A stretch of 64,000 bases of DNA from positions 669,001 to 733,000 of the forward strand of contig JANRJQ010000004.1 in NCBI GenBank assembly GCA_033763895.1. Direction: 5' to 3'. Every line of letters starts with the position of its first letter. The first letter of the stretch is position 1. The translations under genes and the position numbers were made by a program. This DNA is from Chloroherpetonaceae bacterium (GTDB lineage: Bacteria; Bacteroidota; Chlorobiia; Chlorobiales; Thermochlorobacteraceae). Shown here in pieces: positions 14,167-23,685 of the stretch. The notes under the pieces were generated by a model. It worked only from the letters and a program-made list of their open reading frames with translations. It did not search any database and was not told the origin of the DNA.

Positions 14167-16332
14167 TCACTCCATCCACTCCGGCATTCCCGTACTGAGG
14201 CTTTGGTTGATTTTGAAGGTTGCGAGAGTTGTCATGACTTGACTTTCGAATGAAATGGGTGCGCCGCCCTTTTGAATCGCATTCAGAAACGCCGCGACTT
14301 CCTCACGGTGGCCTTTCAATCCCGAAAACTCCCGCACCCGCTGCGCCCCTTGCTCCGAAAGTGTCACGGTTTTGAAATTATCCATCATCCCAATTCGCGC
14401 ACCGCCAAAAATTTCAATCCGCTCTTTCGGGAAAAGCTTATCGCCATTCGAGAGATAATGCACACACCCCACACTGCCATTTTTAAACCGCAGCGTAATC
14501 ACCAAGTTTTCACGCACGGCCGTCGGCAAAAGCTCGGCATAGACTTTTTCAATCGCCGAGCCAATGAGGAATTGAAGCGTATCGATAAAATGGCACCCTT
14601 CGCCAATGAGCCTGCCGCCGCCTTCACTGAGATCTTGTGTCCAATGGTCGGGCGGAAGCGGGCCGGCATTCACGCGGTAATGCACGGAAATTGGTTCTTT
14701 CAATGCTGAAAAATACGATTGAAGTGCGCGAACCGGCTCACTGAAGCGGCGGTTAAATCCGGTGAGCACCACCAAATTCGGATGTTTGGCTTTGGCTTCC
14801 ACAATCGCGCGAAGCCCGTTTTCATCAATTGAAAGTGGCTTTTCGACAAACACATGCTTGCCGGCTTCAAGCGCAGCAACCACCATCTCGGCATGCAGAT
14901 TGTGGCGGGTAGCAATCAAAACGGCGTCAATCGCGTCGTTCTCTAAAACGGCTTTGATCTCCGAAGTCGATTTCGCGAAGCCAAATTTCGATTTCACATT
15001 TTCCGCCGTGACTCCCGTAGCATTGCAAACGGTTTCTAAGCGCACCACTTCCGACGCTTTCAGCGCCGGAATCAAATAGCCTTGCGCAAAACTGCCCGCA
15101 CCGATAAAGCCGATGCCAAGTTTACCTTCCATTGGCTTTGGCTTCGTGGTTGATTTAGTGGATGAATCGTGTTTCGCTTTTTCCCAATAACCATCGGTGG
15201 AGTCGAAAGTCCCATAATCAAGCAGAATGCCGATGTAACGCTCTTTCACCTCACCACTGATGAGTTTATAAGCATCCGCGCCCGATTCAATCGGGAAGCG
15301 ATGCGTGGTGAGTTTATCGGTATTCATTCGTCCGGCGGCGCAAAGGTCAAGGAAGGCTTGCATATTGCGCTGCTCTGTCCAGCGGACATACCCGATGGGG
15401 TAATCAATTCCCTTTTCTTCGTAATTGGTATCGTAGCGGCCTGCGCCGTAAGAGCGCGACAGGCGAAAGTCTAATTCCTTCATATAATATGGGCCGCGGG
15501 GCAAGTTCATTCCCGTAACGCCAACCATCACCACGCGGCCACGGTCGCGCATGATTTCGGCGGCGAATTCGACGGGATCGTTTTGCGAAGTCGAAGCGGT
15601 AATAATAACGGCATCCACCCCAAAGCCATTGGTAAAGCCTTTGATTTCTTCCAAGATGGTTTCGCTTGAACGCGTTAGTGCAAGGTCAGCGCCGAGTTCC
15701 TTGGCAAGCCTTACGGAATCGGGATTGACATCGACGCCTATAACTTTTGCGCCGGAGGCTTTGAGCGATTGCAAAAGCAATTGCCCCACAAGTCCCAAAC
15801 CCAGCACAAGCACCGTTTCACCGAGTGTGACATTGGCTTGACGAAGCCCTTGTATGGCAATCGCGCCCAAAGTGGTGTAAGATGCGGCATCTTCGCCGAC
15901 GCCTTCAGGAATTTTCACACACAAGTTTTTTGGCACCACCACGAATTCGGCATGTGAAGCGTAGCCTTGCCCGGCGCACGCCACTTTATCGCCGGGGCGA
16001 ATGCCTGCAACGTCATCCGCCACTTCAAGCACGGTACCGGCGGTGGCATAACCCATTGCGGTATCGCTATTGAGCTTATTGAAGGCGCGGTCCAATGTTT
16101 CCAATATGCCTTGTTCTTTCATTTGTTTGAGCACAAGCTTCACAAGGTCGGGGCGAGAGCGTGCTTTTTCGAGCAAAGATTTTTTTCCGAAATCCACTTT
16201 CGTGCGTTCGGTTCCGGCACTGATTAAACTGTATCGGTTTCGAACCAAAATCATTCCGGGTTTGAGCGCGGGCATCGGAACTTCTTTGACTTTAATGGTG
16301 CCGCTTTGGGCATTTTGAACAAGCTGTTGCAT
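14167..16332 (-). CDS. Bi-domain oxidoreductase (zinc-type alcohol dehydrogenase plus Gfo/Idh/MocA)
   Basis: The 721-residue product fuses two NAD(P)-binding enzymes. Residues ~1-370 are a medium-chain dehydrogenase (SAGTERTKVDFGKKS, TAMGYATAGTV, GDKVACAGQGYASHAEF, and VLGLGLVGQLL as nucleotide site). Residues ~385-721 are a Gfo/Idh/MocA oxidoreductase (IGFIGAGSFAQGYLIPAL, then VEKPLSIDENGL and GEGCHFIDTLQFLIG). Such fusions occur in polysaccharide or glycan gene clusters, but the substrate is unknown and no such cluster is present here. It is divergent from bchF across 226 bases; any link with bacteriochlorophyll synthesis is speculative, although BchC next door is also a medium-chain dehydrogenase. 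Confidence 0.85.
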   Translation of the reverse strand: MQQLVQNAQSGTIKVKEVPMPALKPGMILVRNRYSLISAGTERTKVDFGKKSLLEKARSRPDLVKLVLKQMKEQGILETLDRAFNKLNSDTAMGYATAGTVLEVADDVAGIRPGDKVACAGQGYASHAEFVVVPKNLCVKIPEGVGEDAASYTTLGAIAIQGLRQANVTLGETVLVLGLGLVGQLLLQSLKASGAKVIGVDVNPDSVRLAKELGADLALTRSSETILEEIKGFTNGFGVDAVIITASTSQNDPVEFAAEIMRDRGRVVMVGVTGMNLPRGPYYMKELDFRLSRSYGAGRYDTNYEEKGIDYPIGYVRWTEQRNMQAFLDLCAAGRMNTDKLTTHRFPIESGADAYKLISGEVKERYIGILLDYGTFDSTDGYWEKAKHDSSTKSTTKPKPMEGKLGIGFIGAGSFAQGYLIPALKASEVVRLETVCNATGVTAENVKSKFGFAKSTSEIKAVLENDAIDAVLIATRHNLHAEMVVAALEAGKHVFVEKPLSIDENGLRAIVEAKAKHPNLVVLTGFNRRFSEPVRALQSYFSALKEPISVHYRVNAGPLPPDHWTQDLSEGGGRLIGEGCHFIDTLQFLIGSAIEKVYAELLPTAVRENLVITLRFKNGSVGCVHYLSNGDKLFPKERIEIFGGARIGMMDNFKTVTLSEQGAQRVREFSGLKGHREEVAAFLNAIQKGGAPISFESQVMTTLATFKINQSLSTGMPEWME

Positions 16333-16386
16333 TGCGTATGAATTAAATCAATGATGAAACTTTTATCGGAGGAGAAAAAGAGCGGG

Positions 16387-16412
16387 CAAAGATACGTGAA
16401 TCGTGGCGATTC
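16387..16412 (-). promoter_or_regulatory. -7-like box and inverted repeat between divergent genes
   Basis: On the minus strand TATCTTTG (16394-16387) resembles the Bacteroidetes -7 box and lies about 55 bases before the oxidoreductase start. Immediately beside it GAATCG-TGG-CGATTC (16398-16412) is a perfect six-base-arm inverted repeat that could be an operator. A matching -33 TTTG is not evident. Confidence 0.3.
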
Positions 16413-16558
16413 TCTTTGATTGAGTAAGTATTTTGAGCTATCGACGGTTTGTGACGTATAAGGGAATTTTTTTTCTTTTGAAGCCGAATCCCTTTTGCTT
16501 AGATTTATAGCAGTGTGAGTGAAGTTTTAGCTCAATATTTGAAAAAGGAATCATAACA

Positions 16559-17029
16559 ATGCCACGCTATACACCGGAGCAACTCCGTTTGCGCAACGCA
16601 TCGATTTGGACAAAAATTCAAATCATTCTTGCCCCGATTCAATTTTTTGTTTTCCTCGGCGGCTTGGTCATTACCTACCTCTATTACATCGATCAAATAC
16701 ACGATTTCTATTGGGTTACCATTGGTGTAGCTGTCAAAACACTCTTTTTCATCATACTCTTTGTAACCGGTGCCTTTTTTGAAAAGGAGGTCTTCGGCGA
16801 GTGGGTTTTTTCGCCGGAGTTTTATTGGGAAGATGTCGGCAGTTCAATTGCAATGGGTATTCACTTTTTGTATTTCATTTTGGCAATTTTTATTCACGAT
16901 CGAGAAGTATTGGTTTGGGCTGCATTTGCCGCTTACATCAGCTACCTCTTGAATGCATTGCAATATTTGATACGGATTTATTTAGAGAAACGAAACGAAA
17001 AACGCCTGCAAGCCCAAGGGTTGGTATAG
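16559..17029 (+). CDS. bchF: 3-vinyl bacteriochlorophyllide hydratase
   Basis: The 156-residue membrane protein matches BchF: it starts MPRYTPEQLRLRNASIWTKI, then ILAPIQFFVFLGGLVITYLY, VKTLFFIILFVTGAFFEKEV and FGEWVFSPEFYWEDVGSS, in the family order. Four transmembrane segments are seen. BchF hydrates the C3 vinyl group of chlorophyllide a (or the bacteriochlorin) to 3-hydroxyethyl on the way to bacteriochlorophyll a. It has an AAGGA ribosome site. The stop lies 17 bases before bchC, and bchX follows, so the three form one operon. Confidence 0.92.
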   Translation: MPRYTPEQLRLRNASIWTKIQIILAPIQFFVFLGGLVITYLYYIDQIHDFYWVTIGVAVKTLFFIILFVTGAFFEKEVFGEWVFSPEFYWEDVGSSIAMGIHFLYFILAIFIHDREVLVWAAFAAYISYLLNALQYLIRIYLEKRNEKRLQAQGLV

Positions 17030-17046
17030 GTCGAAAGGAGTAAAGG

Positions 17047-18012
17047 ATGAGAACGAAAGCCGTGGTATTTACAGGCCCCAACCAAATTGAAATTCAAGAT
17101 GTTGGCTTGCGCGAAATGACGGATGAAGATGTGTTGGTGCGAACCGTTTGGTCAAGCGTCAGCGCAGGAACGGAAAAAATGCTTCTTTCGGGGAAATTGC
17201 CCACAATGCAAATGACCCAATTCCCCGTAATTCCGGGTTATGAAACCGTCGGAAAAATCATCGGTCGCGGCGATCATGTTCCCGAAGAGCTTTTAGGAAA
17301 GTATGTTTATGTTTCAGGCTCTTTCGGTTATGTGGGCGTCAATGCAGCCTTTGGCGGTGCCTCTCATAATTTGGTTTCGCCGGCGCATAAAGTCACACTT
17401 CTTGATTCACTTGAAAATCCAATGCTTGGCATTCTCCTTCCCCTTGCATCAACCGCGCTTCATATCATCGATCTCGCGGCAGTTAGGAACAAGCGCATTC
17501 TCATTTTAGGGCAAGGGGCGGTTGGGCTTTTAGTGGCTGAATTTGCGCGGCTTTTTGGCGCAAGTTTTATTGCCGCCACGGATCTCAATGCCGCCCGATT
17601 GGAAAAATCCGCCGCGCATTTACGAATCAACCTCACCGAAACCGGCAGTGCCGATGTCTTGATGGCAACACCCTTTGACGCAGTTATCGACTGCACGGGC
17701 TCAATGAATGCAATAGCTGAAAGCCTTCGCTATCTCAAAATGAATGCCGCTGTCATTCTTGGCGGATATTATGAAAAAATTGACTTGCCCTACAATATGG
17801 CCTTTATGAAAGAGCTACGCTTTCTCGTCGCGAAGCAGTGGGCAATGGGCGATCTCGACCGCGCACTCGATGTTATGGCAAAGCGCGAAATCGGGTTTGA
17901 AAAGATTATCACACATCAAAAGAGCGTTTGGACAGACATTGCACACAGTTATGATGCCGCTTTTCACGATTCCTCTTGCCTGAAATTGGTACTGGAGTGG
18001 GAAGCCGATTAA
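17047..18012 (+). CDS. bchC: 3-hydroxyethyl bacteriochlorophyllide a dehydrogenase
   Basis: The 321-residue product is a medium-chain dehydrogenase-like protein of the BchC type: KAVVFTGPNQIEIQDVGL at the start, WSSVSAGTEKMLLSG, PVIPGYETVGKI and the nucleotide-binding ILGQGAVGLLVAEF (near residue 155). Length equals that of known BchC. It oxidises the C3 hydroxyethyl group to acetyl, the last ring-side-chain step toward bacteriochlorophyllide a. A GGAG ribosome site stands eight bases before the ATG. It lies between bchF and bchX in the same direction. Confidence 0.93.
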   Translation: MRTKAVVFTGPNQIEIQDVGLREMTDEDVLVRTVWSSVSAGTEKMLLSGKLPTMQMTQFPVIPGYETVGKIIGRGDHVPEELLGKYVYVSGSFGYVGVNAAFGGASHNLVSPAHKVTLLDSLENPMLGILLPLASTALHIIDLAAVRNKRILILGQGAVGLLVAEFARLFGASFIAATDLNAARLEKSAAHLRINLTETGSADVLMATPFDAVIDCTGSMNAIAESLRYLKMNAAVILGGYYEKIDLPYNMAFMKELRFLVAKQWAMGDLDRALDVMAKREIGFEKIITHQKSVWTDIAHSYDAAFHDSSCLKLVLEWEAD

Positions 18013-18101
18013 CTGTGTGAAGAACTTTGACGGGTGCAATGAATTTGCACTCTCATCAATCATCTTTGATCATCGCATTGACCGTTTGCAATGCACAAAT
18101 T

Positions 18102-19487
18102 ATGAATCCAATGCCTGCGAGAACGATCGCCATCTATGGAAAAGGCGGAATCGGTAAAAGTTTTACCACCACCAACTTAACAGCAACTTTTGCCAAATCG
18201 GGCAAACGCGCCCTTCAACTTGGCTGCGACCCAAAGCACGACTCCACAACCACCCTATTCGGCGGACTCTCATTGCCCACCGTTACTGAAGTCTTTGGCG
18301 AACGCACTATGAAACACGAAAAAGTGCAAGTGGAAGACATCGTCTTCAAACGCCACCCCGATTCGCTCACCGATTCGTGGGGCGATATTTTTGGCATCGA
18401 ACTCGGCGGCCCTGAAGTGGGGCGAGGCTGCGGCGGCAGAGGCATTATTTCAGGCTTTGATGTGCTCGAAAAGCTCGGTCTTTTCAAATGGGATTTGGAT
18501 GTGATTTTAATGGATTTTCTTGGGGATGTCGTATGCGGCGGCTTTGCAACACCACTCGCGCGTTCGCTTTGCGAAGAAGTGATTTTGGTGGTTTCGAATG
18601 ACCGGCAATCCATCTTCGCCGCCAATAATATTTGCATCGCCAATAATCACTTCAAAACCGTTGGCGGAACTTCGCGGCTATTGGGGCTCATCGTTAACCG
18701 CGATGATGGCAGCGGCATTGCCGATCGCTACGCCGAAGCCGCAGGGATTAATATTCTGATGAAATTGCCTTACAACTCCGAAGCGCGAGATAAAGCCGAT
18801 GGATTTGATTTAGCAATTCATTTGCCCGAAGTCGGGGAAAAGTACCATAGGCTTTGCGATCAAATTTGGAATCGCGAAGTGCCATATTGCGAAGCGAAAG
18901 GGCTGAATTATGATGATTTTATGAGGCTTTTCGGCGAAGTTGATTCCCGCAAACCAGACCCCGCTCATCCCGAAGACTTGCGGCTCTCCAAAAATTTAGA
19001 TCTCGATGCCGCAGCAATGGTCAAAGAGAAATTGGAAAAGGAAGCCGCGAAGGAAGCATTTATCGCAAACGGATTTAAGGCCGAAGGTAGCGGATTGATT
19101 TCGATTCAATTGCCAAAAGCTGAAAATACAATGGGCGATAAAGTGGCGATTGGCAGCAATGCGGCATCGCTTCCAGAAACAGATGAATTCATCAAAAAAG
19201 CTCCTGCAAAAAAATTGCCACCGATGGCCGCAAGAAAATTGGCGTCGCGCGCTGAGAACCCTTTGGCCGAAAAGCCAGCACCGCCGCCGAAGACAGACCA
19301 CGAGCGGCTTTTGGCTTGCATTGATGCCTTGCCGAAAGTCGAGCGCGAAATCATTACGCTTTTTGAGATTCGCAAAAAATCTTTAAGTGAAATTGCCATT
19401 GAACAGCATATAGAACAACGAGAAATTGAAACACATTTAAATAATGCTCGGTCTCGATTGAAATCGCTATTTTTCCAACTGGATTAA
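18102..19487 (+). CDS. bchX: Chlorophyllide reductase iron protein BchX with C-terminal sigma-70 region 4-like domain
   Basis: Residues ~1-290 are a NifH/BchL-type ATPase: P-loop YGKGGIGKSFTTTNL (the F after GKS is typical of BchX rather than BchL), CDPKHDSTT switch, and [4Fe-4S] cysteines in GRGCGGRG and DVVCGGF. It feeds electrons to BchYZ, which reduces the C7=C8 bond of chlorophyllide a. After a lysine/proline/alanine-rich linker, residues ~400-461 (from 19299) read DALPKVEREIITLFE then SLSEIAIEQHIEQREIETHL and NNARSRLKSLF, closely matching the sigma-70 region 4 helix-turn-helix. BchX is normally about 330-360 residues; here 461. Start chosen at 18102 (a second ATG at 18111); an earlier ATG at 18039 gives an unlikely leader. 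bchY and bchZ do not follow. Confidence 0.93.
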   Translation: MNPMPARTIAIYGKGGIGKSFTTTNLTATFAKSGKRALQLGCDPKHDSTTTLFGGLSLPTVTEVFGERTMKHEKVQVEDIVFKRHPDSLTDSWGDIFGIELGGPEVGRGCGGRGIISGFDVLEKLGLFKWDLDVILMDFLGDVVCGGFATPLARSLCEEVILVVSNDRQSIFAANNICIANNHFKTVGGTSRLLGLIVNRDDGSGIADRYAEAAGINILMKLPYNSEARDKADGFDLAIHLPEVGEKYHRLCDQIWNREVPYCEAKGLNYDDFMRLFGEVDSRKPDPAHPEDLRLSKNLDLDAAAMVKEKLEKEAAKEAFIANGFKAEGSGLISIQLPKAENTMGDKVAIGSNAASLPETDEFIKKAPAKKLPPMAARKLASRAENPLAEKPAPPPKTDHERLLACIDALPKVEREIITLFEIRKKSLSEIAIEQHIEQREIETHLNNARSRLKSLFFQLD

Positions 19488-19508
19488 ATACTGTAAACAA
19501 CAATACCG

Positions 19509-19823
19509 ATGAATACCACCACATTAACGGCTGAAGAACTTCAAAGGCTTCATCAAGTCATTGGCGAAGTGCTCTCAGAAAAATTATTAAGCTTGCGCTC
19601 AAAAGCGGCCGATGACACCGCAACCAATGCAGATCGAGTAAATCTGAATTTTGCCGAAGAGGTTTTTGCGCTTGCTCGAAATCGATTTTCTGTTACCAAC
19701 AACGAAGCAAGCCATATGCAGGGCGGCGATGTTTGGGTTGAAAGAACAGGCGCTCATTACCCGCATATACGATTGCACGGCGGTGCACGCGATGAAGACG
19801 TTCCGCCTGCCTCAAAATCCTAA
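19509..19823 (+). CDS. Hypothetical protein downstream of bchX
   Basis: This 104-residue soluble protein follows bchX by 21 bases and probably shares its transcript. The N-terminal half is helical (LTAEELQRLHQVIGEVLSEK), the C-terminal half is polar with HYPHIRLHGG. I recognise no family. Codon usage resembles its neighbours and the frame is the only long one at this place. Its position suggests a role linked to bch genes, but nothing in the sequence confirms that. Confidence 0.6.
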   Translation: MNTTTLTAEELQRLHQVIGEVLSEKLLSLRSKAADDTATNADRVNLNFAEEVFALARNRFSVTNNEASHMQGGDVWVERTGAHYPHIRLHGGARDEDVPPASKS

Positions 19824-20005
19824 TCTTTTCGATTGATTGCTCCAACCCCCGCTTTTCCCGCCTTCTCGCCCTGAATTCGGCTAAATCGGCTTTTACTTAA
19901 TTTGTTTTAGAGAAAATTGCGCATCTCCTTTGGGTAAATTACACTGTTCCGTACATACGGTTTTTCTGACGTTTTTATTTTTCATTTATCTGTAAGGAGT
20001 TCAAC

Positions 20006-23000
20006 ATGTCTGCATTACTCGACCCTGTTGCAAAAGACTTAAGTTTTAAAACGATGGACGGTAACGAAGCGGTTTCACACATCGCCTACCGCACCAACGA
20101 AGTTATCGCCATTTATCCGATTACGCCCGCCTCTGCGATGGGTGAACTCTCCGATGAATGGGCAAGCAAAGAAATCGTGAATGTTTGGGGCACGGTTCCC
20201 AGTGTGGTTGAAATGCAATCCGAAGGCGGCGCAGCGGGCGCTGTTCACGGGGCATTACAAACCGGTTCACTCACGACCACATTTACGGCATCCCAAGGGC
20301 TATTGCTGATGATTCCAAACATGTATAAAATTGCCGGCGAACTCTCACCCTTCGTTTTGCATGTTGCCGCACGCTCTTTAGCTACGCAAGCCCTTTCCAT
20401 TTTTGGCGATCATAGCGATGTCATGTCGGTTCGCTCAACAGGCTTTGCGATGCTCTCTTCAAGCTCAGTGCAAGAAGCTCATGATTTTGCCTTGATTGCT
20501 CAAGTGGCCACACTAAAATCTCGCGTGCCAATTTTGCACTTCTTTGATGGCTTCCGCACCTCGCACGAGATTCAAAAAATTTCGGTTATTTCGGATGACA
20601 TCATCCGTCAGATGCTGCCTGAGTCACTCATTCGCACCCATCGCGAGCGGCGACTTGCTCCCGAGCATCCGGTGATTCGCGGTACGGCGCAAAATCCCGA
20701 TGTCTATTTCCAAGGCCGCGAAACCGCAAATCCTTTTTATGCTGCCGCTTCCGACATCATTCAAAAAACAATGAATGAATTTGCTGACCTCACCGGGCGC
20801 AGCTATCATATTTTCAACTACTTCGGGGCACTCGATGCCGAGCATATTATTATCATGATGGGCTCCGGTAACGAAACCGTCCGCGAGACCATCGCTGTTC
20901 TTAACAAGCAAGGGGAAAAGTATGGGCTTGTGACTTCGCATCTCTATCGCCCGTTTGATGTCAAAAAGTTTGTGGAATCTTTGCCCGCCACAACTAAAAC
21001 GATTGCCGTGCTTGACCGTACCAAAGAACCCGGCAGCACCGGCGAGCCGCTTTATCTTGATGTCATTAGCGCTCTTTATGAAGGGATGCAAAATGAATAC
21101 GGGAAAATTCGCCGGATGCCGAAAGTCGTTGGCGGCCGCTATGGCCTTTCTTCAAAAGAATTCACACCTGCAATGGTAAAAGGGGTTTATGAAAATCTGA
21201 AATCCGTTCAACCCAAAAATCACTTTACGATTGGCATCAACGACGATGTCTCGCATACCAGCCTTCCTTATGATGCCTCATTTTCAACTGAACCCGATAC
21301 GGTTGTCCGCGCTCTCTTTTTTGGATTAGGCGCCGATGGAACCGTGGGAGCCAATAAAAATTCGATTAAGATTATCGGTGAAAACACCGATCTCTACGCG
21401 CAGGGCTACTTTGTCTACGACTCAAAGAAATCAGGGTCAATGACAATTTCTCACCTGCGATTTGGCAGCTCGCCAATTCAATCGACTTATTTGGTAAGCC
21501 GCGCTAATTTTCTTGCATGCCATCAATGGGTTTTTCTTGATCGCTATGACATGCTCAAATTGCTCGTCAAAGGCGGCACTTTCCTCTTGAATTCTGCTTA
21601 CTCGGCTGAAGAGGTTTGGGATAAATTGCCCGCCAAAGTTCAAGAAGCCTTGATTGAAAAAGAAGCGAAGTTTTATGTGATTGATGCCTATAAAGTGGCG
21701 CGAGATAACGGAATGACCGGCAGAATCAATACGGTGATGCAAACCTGTTTCTTTGCCATTTCAGGAGCATTACCCAAAGACGAGGCAATCCATCAAATCA
21801 AAGATTCGATTAAAAAAACCTATCAAAAAAAGGGGGATGCTGTCGTGGCAAAAAATATTGCAGCGGTTGATGACACCTTGGCACATTTATATCAAGTGGC
21901 TATCAAAAAGGAAATCACCAGCAATATTCCAATGCGACACGCCGTTACAGAAGACGCACCCGATTTTGTTTGCGATGTACTTGGGAACATCATCAGCGGC
22001 TTAGGCGATGATTTGCCTGTAAGCGTCTTTCCTGTTGACGGGACTTATCCTGTTGGCACAGCTCGTTATGAAAAACGCAACCTTGCCGAAAACATCCCGG
22101 TGTGGGATATGGATCTCTGCATTCAATGCGGCAAGTGCTCAATGATTTGCCCGCACGCCGCCATCCGCGTTAAAGTCTATGAACCTGAACTGGTGGCCAA
22201 TGCGCCTGAAACCTTCAAATCTACGGCCGGAAAAGACCGCTCGTGGCAAGGGCTGAATTATACCATTCAAGTCGCACCTGAAGATTGCACCGGCTGTACG
22301 CTTTGCGTGGATATTTGCCCCGCGAAGAGCAAAACCGACCCCAATCATCATGCCTTGAATATGTCGCCTCAGGCAGCCCTTTTGGAAGCTGAAAAGAAAA
22401 ACTGGTCTTACTTCCTAAACTTACCCGAGTATGACCGCCGCAAAATCAATGTGAGTGCCATTAAACAACAGCAGTTGCAAGAGCCGCTCTTTGAATTCTC
22501 CGGTGCTTGTTCCGGCTGTGGCGAAACACCATATCTGAAACTTCTTACACAACTCTTTGGCGACCGTGCCGTTGTGGCCAACGCCACCGGCTGCTCTTCC
22601 ATTTTTGGTGGAAATTTACCCACCACACCGTGGAGCAAAAATGCACAAGGCTTAGGGCCGGCGTGGGCAAATTCGCTCTTCGAAGACAATGCGGAGTTTG
22701 GTTTCGGATTCCGTGTTTCGATTGATAAACAAGAAGATCGTGCGAAATATCTCTTAAGAAGCATTGCCTCAGAAATTGGAGATGATCTAGCAACAGCCAT
22801 TCTCAACGCTTCGCAAAAAACCGAAGCCGAAATTTATGATCAACGCACCCGTGTGGACATTTTGAAAGAGAAGCTTGCTGTTTCAACTACACCGAATGCC
22901 ATTGAACTTCGATTCCTTGCCGATATGCTCGTGAAGAAATCGGTTTGGATTGTCGGCGGCGACGGCTGGGCGTATGACATCGGCTACGGCGGGCTTGATC

Positions 23001-23596
23001 ATGTTCTTGCAAGCGGCAAGAATGTCAATATTCTTGTGCTTGATACCGAAGTCTATTCCAACACCGGCGGTCAAGCCTCGAAAGCTACACCGCGCAGCGC
23101 GGTCGCGAAATTTGCTTCTGGCGGGAAACCCGGCCGAAAGAAAGATTTGGGGCTGATTGCAATGACGTATGAAAATGTGTATGTCGCCTCGGTAGCAATG
23201 GGCGCCCGCGATGAACATACGCTTAAGGCCTTCTTGGAAGCTGAGCAATATGAAGGGGTTTCGATAATCATTGCTTATTCGCATTGCATCGCGCACGGAA
23301 TGGAAATGTCGGAGTCGCTCGGGCATCAAAAAGCAATTGTTGATTCTGGTCAATGGCTGCTTTATCGCTACAACCCCGATTTCATCGCAAAAGGTGAAAA
23401 CCCGTTGAAGTTGGATAGCAAACCGCCGAAGATACAAGCGTCGGATTTCTTGCATCTTGAAAACCGCTTTAATGCGCTTGAAAAATTGAACCCGAAGGAG
23501 GCCGAGCATCTCTTCAAAGAGGTTCAGAACGATATAACCGTTCGGTATCAATTGTACGAATTCTTGGCATCACGAAAACCAACACCATTGGGATAA
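20006..23596 (+). CDS. nifJ: Pyruvate:ferredoxin (flavodoxin) oxidoreductase
   Basis: The 1196-residue single-chain enzyme has the full domain order: N-terminal pyruvate-binding domain (YPITPASAMGELSDEW), central domain, a two-cluster ferredoxin domain (CIQCGKCSMICPHA near residue 703 and CTGCTLCVDICPAKS near 763), and the TPP domain with ACSGCGETPY, NATGCSSIFGG and GDGWAYDIGYGG plus DTEVYSNTGGQ. It interconverts pyruvate + CoA and acetyl-CoA + CO2 with ferredoxin. In green bacteria it can work in either direction. An ideal AAGGAG stands eight bases before the ATG. It is transcribed alone or after the bch operon; 182 bases separate them. The enzyme is usually O2-sensitive, which contrasts with the O2-requiring CrtW. 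Confidence 0.97.
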   Translation: MSALLDPVAKDLSFKTMDGNEAVSHIAYRTNEVIAIYPITPASAMGELSDEWASKEIVNVWGTVPSVVEMQSEGGAAGAVHGALQTGSLTTTFTASQGLLLMIPNMYKIAGELSPFVLHVAARSLATQALSIFGDHSDVMSVRSTGFAMLSSSSVQEAHDFALIAQVATLKSRVPILHFFDGFRTSHEIQKISVISDDIIRQMLPESLIRTHRERRLAPEHPVIRGTAQNPDVYFQGRETANPFYAAASDIIQKTMNEFADLTGRSYHIFNYFGALDAEHIIIMMGSGNETVRETIAVLNKQGEKYGLVTSHLYRPFDVKKFVESLPATTKTIAVLDRTKEPGSTGEPLYLDVISALYEGMQNEYGKIRRMPKVVGGRYGLSSKEFTPAMVKGVYENLKSVQPKNHFTIGINDDVSHTSLPYDASFSTEPDTVVRALFFGLGADGTVGANKNSIKIIGENTDLYAQGYFVYDSKKSGSMTISHLRFGSSPIQSTYLVSRANFLACHQWVFLDRYDMLKLLVKGGTFLLNSAYSAEEVWDKLPAKVQEALIEKEAKFYVIDAYKVARDNGMTGRINTVMQTCFFAISGALPKDEAIHQIKDSIKKTYQKKGDAVVAKNIAAVDDTLAHLYQVAIKKEITSNIPMRHAVTEDAPDFVCDVLGNIISGLGDDLPVSVFPVDGTYPVGTARYEKRNLAENIPVWDMDLCIQCGKCSMICPHAAIRVKVYEPELVANAPETFKSTAGKDRSWQGLNYTIQVAPEDCTGCTLCVDICPAKSKTDPNHHALNMSPQAALLEAEKKNWSYFLNLPEYDRRKINVSAIKQQQLQEPLFEFSGACSGCGETPYLKLLTQLFGDRAVVANATGCSSIFGGNLPTTPWSKNAQGLGPAWANSLFEDNAEFGFGFRVSIDKQEDRAKYLLRSIASEIGDDLATAILNASQKTEAEIYDQRTRVDILKEKLAVSTTPNAIELRFLADMLVKKSVWIVGGDGWAYDIGYGGLDHVLASGKNVNILVLDTEVYSNTGGQASKATPRSAVAKFASGGKPGRKKDLGLIAMTYENVYVASVAMGARDEHTLKAFLEAEQYEGVSIIIAYSHCIAHGMEMSESLGHQKAIVDSGQWLLYRYNPDFIAKGENPLKLDSKPPKIQASDFLHLENRFNALEKLNPKEAEHLFKEVQNDITVRYQLYEFLASRKPTPLG

Positions 23597-23685
23597 GCAT
23601 TTTTTTCTTTTTTGATTTGCCTCTGCGGCCTTTTGGGGCTGTGGGGGCTTTTTTTTTGAGAACACATTTTAAATTGCATTTCATT

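Noticed and set aside
22883-23551. 222-codon minus-strand ORF inside nifJ
   Set aside because: Shadow of the TPP domain of nifJ; no start signal or family.
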